A DNA stretch of 16,306 nt from CAZNGF01 sp964572855 (GTDB lineage Bacteria > Bipolaricaulota > Bipolaricaulia > RBG-16-55-9 > JAJCYT01): NCBI GenBank assembly GCA_964572855.1, contig CAZNGF010000060.1, positions 1 through 16,306 on the forward strand. The letters run 5' to 3'. Shown in pieces: positions 13,602 to 16,306 of this stretch. The first letter of the stretch is position 1, and each line of letters begins with the position of its first letter. The notes below the pieces were generated by a model. That model searched no databases. It saw nothing but the letters and a program-made list of their open reading frames with translations, and had not been told where the DNA came from. The position numbers and the translations under genes are program-made.

Positions 13602-13997
13602 ATGGACGACCTCTACATGGAGCAGATCCTGGACCACTACCAGAGTCCCCGCAACTTCGGCACCATCGAGGGGGCCGACCTCTCGCACGAGGAGGGCAAC
13701 CCGTCCTGCGGCGATTTGATCCGCATCGACATCGCGCTCGACGGCGAGCGTATCCGGGACATCAAGTTCAGCGGCAAGGGCTGTGCCATCAGCCAGGCGT
13801 CCAGCTCGATGCTGACCGAGCGGCTGCAAGGCGCCTCGCTGGCCGAGATCAAGCAACTGAGCAAAGACGACATCTTCGAGATGCTGGGCATCGAACTGAG
13901 CCCGATGCGCGTCAAGTGCGCGCTGCTGCCGCTCAAGGTCGTCAAGGTCGAGGCCTACGGTCTGGACGCCTGGGACGAGGAGGACGACGGATTCTAG
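13602..13997 (+). CDS. sufU: SufU-type Fe-S cluster assembly protein
   Basis: The product is 131 residues. In the family, SufU takes sulfur from SufS through a zinc-bound cysteine site. The ligand residues are present: Cys36 and Asp38 in NPSCGD, Cys61 in GKGCAIS, and Cys106 in RVKCALL, the SufU-like form with lysine before the cysteine rather than the histidine of IscU. The gap between the last two cysteines is 45 residues. Well-known SufU proteins carry an extra ~17-20 residues there, so this spacing is IscU-like. Only a distant GAGGGG precedes the ATG. It is the first gene after the repeat spacer, upstream of the Rieske gene and sufS. Confidence 0.92.
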   Translation: MDDLYMEQILDHYQSPRNFGTIEGADLSHEEGNPSCGDLIRIDIALDGERIRDIKFSGKGCAISQASSSMLTERLQGASLAEIKQLSKDDIFEMLGIELSPMRVKCALLPLKVVKVEAYGLDAWDEEDDGF

Positions 13998-14056
13998 ATG
14001 CCGTGCCGCTTGTAGAGGTGCCCCCTGTGGTGGCCCCCGAAGGATAAGGAGGACGA

Positions 14057-14365
14057 TTGGCGTTTCAGAAAGTCGCGAGCAAGGACCAAATTAGTCCCGG
14101 CAGCTTCCTCTCCGTCGAGGTGGACGGCGAGCCGGTGGCGATCTACAACGTGGACGGCGCGTTCTACGCCACGCGCGACGAGTGCACGCACGACGGCGGC
14201 ACGCTCTCGGGCGGGACGTTGGAGGGGGAGCAGGTGGTCTGCCCGCGCCACGGCGCCAGGTTCGACGTGACCACCGGCGAGGTCAAGGCGCTGCCGGCGT
14301 TCGAGCCCGTCGAGACCTTCGAGCTCAAGCTCGAGGGCGACGACATCTACGTGGACGTGGAGTAG
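14057..14365 (+). CDS. Rieske [2Fe-2S] ferredoxin-like protein
   Basis: The product is 102 residues, a single Rieske domain. The cluster ligands are Cys43-x-His45 (CTH) and Cys62-x2-His65 (CPRH). No signal peptide or membrane anchor is present, so it is a soluble, bacterial ferredoxin type (the class annotated as NirD-like or non-heme-oxygenase ferredoxin subunit). The TTG start has AAGGAGG four bases upstream. The 59-base gap after sufU is short and holds no terminator. Rieske genes inside suf clusters are known, notably in actinobacteria, and the role (electron donor or client) is unproven. Confidence 0.92.
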   Translation: MAFQKVASKDQISPGSFLSVEVDGEPVAIYNVDGAFYATRDECTHDGGTLSGGTLEGEQVVCPRHGARFDVTTGEVKALPAFEPVETFELKLEGDDIYVDVE

Positions 14366-14383
14366 AAGGGACAAGGAGTCGCC

Positions 14384-15634
14384 ATGGCCGTATCCAAATC
14401 AACAGCCGCGCTGGACCCCGTCGCGCTCAGAGCGGACTTCCCGATCCTGCAGCGCGAGGTGCATGGGAAACGGCTCGTGTATTTGGACAACGCGGCCACC
14501 GCGCAGAAGCCCCGCGGCGTGATTGCAGCCATCACGGACTACTACGAGCGCAGCAACGCCAACGTCCACCGCGGCGTCCACACGCTCTCGCACGAGGCCA
14601 CCGAGCGCTACGAGGGCGCCCGCAAACGGGTCGCCCGCTTCGTAAACGCCAACCACTGGCGCGAGCTCGTCTACACGCGCAACGCCACCGAAGCGGTCAA
14701 CCTGGTGGCCCACGGCTGGGGCGCGCGCCACCTCGAGCGGGGCGACGAGGTCGTGCTCACCGTGATGGAGCACCACTCCGACCTGGTGCCGTGGTACCTG
14801 CTGCGCGATCGAATCGGGATCGCGCTCAAGTTCCTGGGCACCGACGACCAGGGGCTCTTGAGGCTGGACGAGCTCGATTCGCTGCTGAACGACCGCACGA
14901 GGCTCGTGTGTGTCGTGCACGCCTCCAACGTCACCGGCGCGATCAACCCGGTCGACGAGATCGCGCGCAAGGCCCACGAGGCCGGCGCGCTCTGCTTGGT
15001 GGACGCGGCCCAGTCGCTGCCGCACTTCCCGGTCGACGTGCAAGCGCTGGACGTGGATTTCCTGGCCGGCACGGGGCACAAGATGCTCGGTCCCACGGGG
15101 ATCGGCTTCCTCTGGGCGCGCAGGGAGCTTTTGGACGAGATGGACCCGTTCCTGGGCGGCGGCGACATGATCCGCACGGTCACGCTCGAGGGGGCCGAGT
15201 GGAACGAGCTCCCCTGGAAGTTCGAGGCCGGCACGCCCCACATCGCCGGGGGGATCGGCCTGGGCGCGGCCGTGGACTATCTGGAGCAACTCGGGATGGA
15301 ACGCGTGTTCGCCCACGAGCGGGAGTTGCTCGCCTACGCGCTCGAGCAACTGGGCCAGGTTGAGGGGGTGACCCTCTACGGGCCGCCCACGGCCGCGGAC
15401 CGCCTGGCCGTCGTCCCGTTCAACCTCGAGGGCGTGCACCCGCACGACGTGGCTGACATCCTGGACCGCCACGGCGTGGCCGTGCGCAGCGGGCACCACT
15501 GCGCCCAGCCCTACATGGACCGGCTCGGCATGGACAACAACGCGCGCGCCAGCTTCTACCTCTACAACGGGCGCGACGACGTGGACGCGCTCGTCGAGGC
15601 CCTCGGCACCGTCAAGCGCGTGTTCAAGCGCTAG
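14384..15634 (+). CDS. sufS: Cysteine desulfurase SufS
   Basis: SufS is a PLP enzyme that converts cysteine to alanine and a persulfide for cluster assembly. The product is 416 residues, full length, with ATG after AAGGAG. Key residues: the N-terminal VYLDNAATAQKP, the His130-His131 pair, DAAQS with Asp207 and Gln210, the PLP lysine Lys233 in GHKMLGPTG, and the catalytic Cys373 in RSGHHCAQP. The RSGHHCAQP loop and length place it in the group II (SufS/CsdA) class, which works with SufU or SufE. It ends the suf cluster; no sufE, sufT or sufR is seen. Confidence 0.97.
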   Translation: MAVSKSTAALDPVALRADFPILQREVHGKRLVYLDNAATAQKPRGVIAAITDYYERSNANVHRGVHTLSHEATERYEGARKRVARFVNANHWRELVYTRNATEAVNLVAHGWGARHLERGDEVVLTVMEHHSDLVPWYLLRDRIGIALKFLGTDDQGLLRLDELDSLLNDRTRLVCVVHASNVTGAINPVDEIARKAHEAGALCLVDAAQSLPHFPVDVQALDVDFLAGTGHKMLGPTGIGFLWARRELLDEMDPFLGGGDMIRTVTLEGAEWNELPWKFEAGTPHIAGGIGLGAAVDYLEQLGMERVFAHERELLAYALEQLGQVEGVTLYGPPTAADRLAVVPFNLEGVHPHDVADILDRHGVAVRSGHHCAQPYMDRLGMDNNARASFYLYNGRDDVDALVEALGTVKRVFKR

Positions 15635-15665
15635 CGACCGCGCAAGCACGCCGGCCTATCGTCCC

Positions 15666-15671
15666 TATAAT
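15666..15671 (+). promoter_or_regulatory. Candidate -10 element upstream of the zinc-ribbon gene
   Basis: A perfect TATAAT lies 22 bases before the ATG at 15693, with AAAGGGG between as ribosome-binding site. The region 16-18 bases upstream lacks a good TTGACA match, so it may be a weak promoter. Confidence 0.4.
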
Positions 15672-15692
15672 GGGCCTTAAAGGGGTGCGACC

Positions 15693-16306
15693 ATGCCGCT
15701 GTTTCCTTTTCTGGCCATGTGCGTACTGGTGGGGTGGTTCTGGGGCCGCAAGGGACGTTCACCCGCGGCCGGCTTCTTTTTGAGCCTGTTTCTCACGCCG
15801 ATCGTGGGCGCGGTCGTCGGGCTTGTCATCGCCCCCGACCCGGCCAAGCGCGAGGCGCGCGATCTCGGCGGCGGATACTCGAAGCCGTGTCCGCGCTGCG
15901 CCGAGTCCGTGCGGCGGGCCGCCCGGGTCTGCCGCTATTGCGGCCACGAATTCCCCGACCCGGTGTTCGAGCGGCTGGAGGCGCGCTGGCGCGCGGCCGC
16001 CGAGCTGCGCGAGGACGTGGCCGCCTCCTTTGTCAACGCCGACGCCCACGTGCGCCAGGTCCTGTGGGAGCGGCAACTGCGCCTGCTGCGCCTGCCGGCC
16101 GACTTCGAGCTCGACCAGGTCCGGGAAGACCCCGAGCGCGCCAAGGCCATTCTGGAGAGGTTTCCGGACAAGGCCGCCTTCCGCCTCGTGCTGGAACGCG
16201 CGGCCGAAAACGCCGCCAACACGCTTTCCTGCCCGCACTGCGGCCACCGCCAGCCGCGCGTCAACCCCGTCTGCTCCCACTGCTACCGCGACCTGGCACG
16301 CGTCGA
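15693..16306 (+). CDS. Membrane-anchored double zinc-ribbon protein, 3'-truncated
   Basis: The frame is open from the ATG at 15693 (AAAGGGG about eight bases upstream) to the end of the window, giving 204 residues so far. Two hydrophobic helices (~2-18 and ~26-46, with a GRKGRSP loop) form a hairpin anchor. Two four-cysteine zinc ribbons follow: Cys66-x2-Cys69...Cys80-x2-Cys83 and Cys180-x2-Cys183...Cys194-x2-Cys197. Between them is an arginine- and glutamate-rich helical stretch (~90-178). I do not recognise the family. Small membrane proteins with such ribbons often serve as scaffolds, but no function can be assigned. Confidence 0.8.
   Translation, partial: MPLFPFLAMCVLVGWFWGRKGRSPAAGFFLSLFLTPIVGAVVGLVIAPDPAKREARDLGGGYSKPCPRCAESVRRAARVCRYCGHEFPDPVFERLEARWRAAAELREDVAASFVNADAHVRQVLWERQLRLLRLPADFELDQVREDPERAKAILERFPDKAAFRLVLERAAENAANTLSCPHCGHRQPRVNPVCSHCYRDLARV

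Noticed and set aside
14399..15649. Long minus-strand frame antisense to sufS
   Set aside because: Same shadow effect opposite a complete PLP enzyme.
15759..16280. Minus-strand frame near the right edge
   Set aside because: The plus-strand frame from 15693 has a ribosome-binding site, membrane helices and two cysteine ribbons.

Overview
The window looks like a chromosomal stretch from a high-GC bacterium (roughly two thirds GC by eye), gene-dense, with short spacers and strong codon bias. That bias produces long antisense shadow ORFs almost everywhere. The gene set is housekeeping: MEP isoprenoid synthesis, FtsE/FtsX, PrmC, FabH and a SUF iron-sulfur operon. The genes do not fix the phylum. 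The sufC-B-D order, the PKD-domain protein and the YacL-type PIN/TRAM gene next to ispD would suit several deep Gram-negative or monoderm lineages, such as Deinococcota, Bipolaricaulota, Armatimonadota or Chloroflexota. I see no phage, transposase, CRISPR array, tRNA or rRNA.

Layout. (a) 1-1204: C-terminal part of a PKD-domain protein, plus strand, cut by the window edge. (b) 1205-1471: convergent spacer holding a degenerate palindromic repeat and a run of small hairpins. (c) 1472-3375, minus strand: a GHKL-ATPase gene and a STAS-like/winged-helix gene overlapping by ATGA, followed by a 77-residue hypothetical gene. This looks like a partner-switching regulator whose output is DNA binding, and it is the least explained functional unit here. 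(d) 3459-5178, minus strand: a PIN/TRAM membrane protein followed by ispD, which lacks an ordinary start codon at the expected place. (e) 5292-7644, plus strand: prmC, an FtsE-like ATPase and ftsX, all overlapping. The ATPase has lost several catalytic motifs. (f) 7646-9712, minus strand: fabH, then an extended-SDR epimerase/reductase. (g) 9909-15634, plus strand: sufC-sufB-sufD, a repeat-rich spacer, then sufU, a Rieske ferredoxin and sufS. (h) 15693-end: a partial two-helix membrane protein with two zinc ribbons.

How the genes work together. SufS mobilises sulfur from cysteine, SufU is the likely sulfur acceptor, and SufBCD is the ATP-driven scaffold. The Rieske protein may supply electrons or be a client. 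fabH and suf diverge from one spacer containing recognisable promoters. prmC and the PIN/TRAM gene diverge from overlapping promoters. Start codons were chosen by Shine-Dalgarno matches and family N-termini. Several are TTG (prmC, fabH, Rieske), and two genes may be translated from leaderless transcripts.
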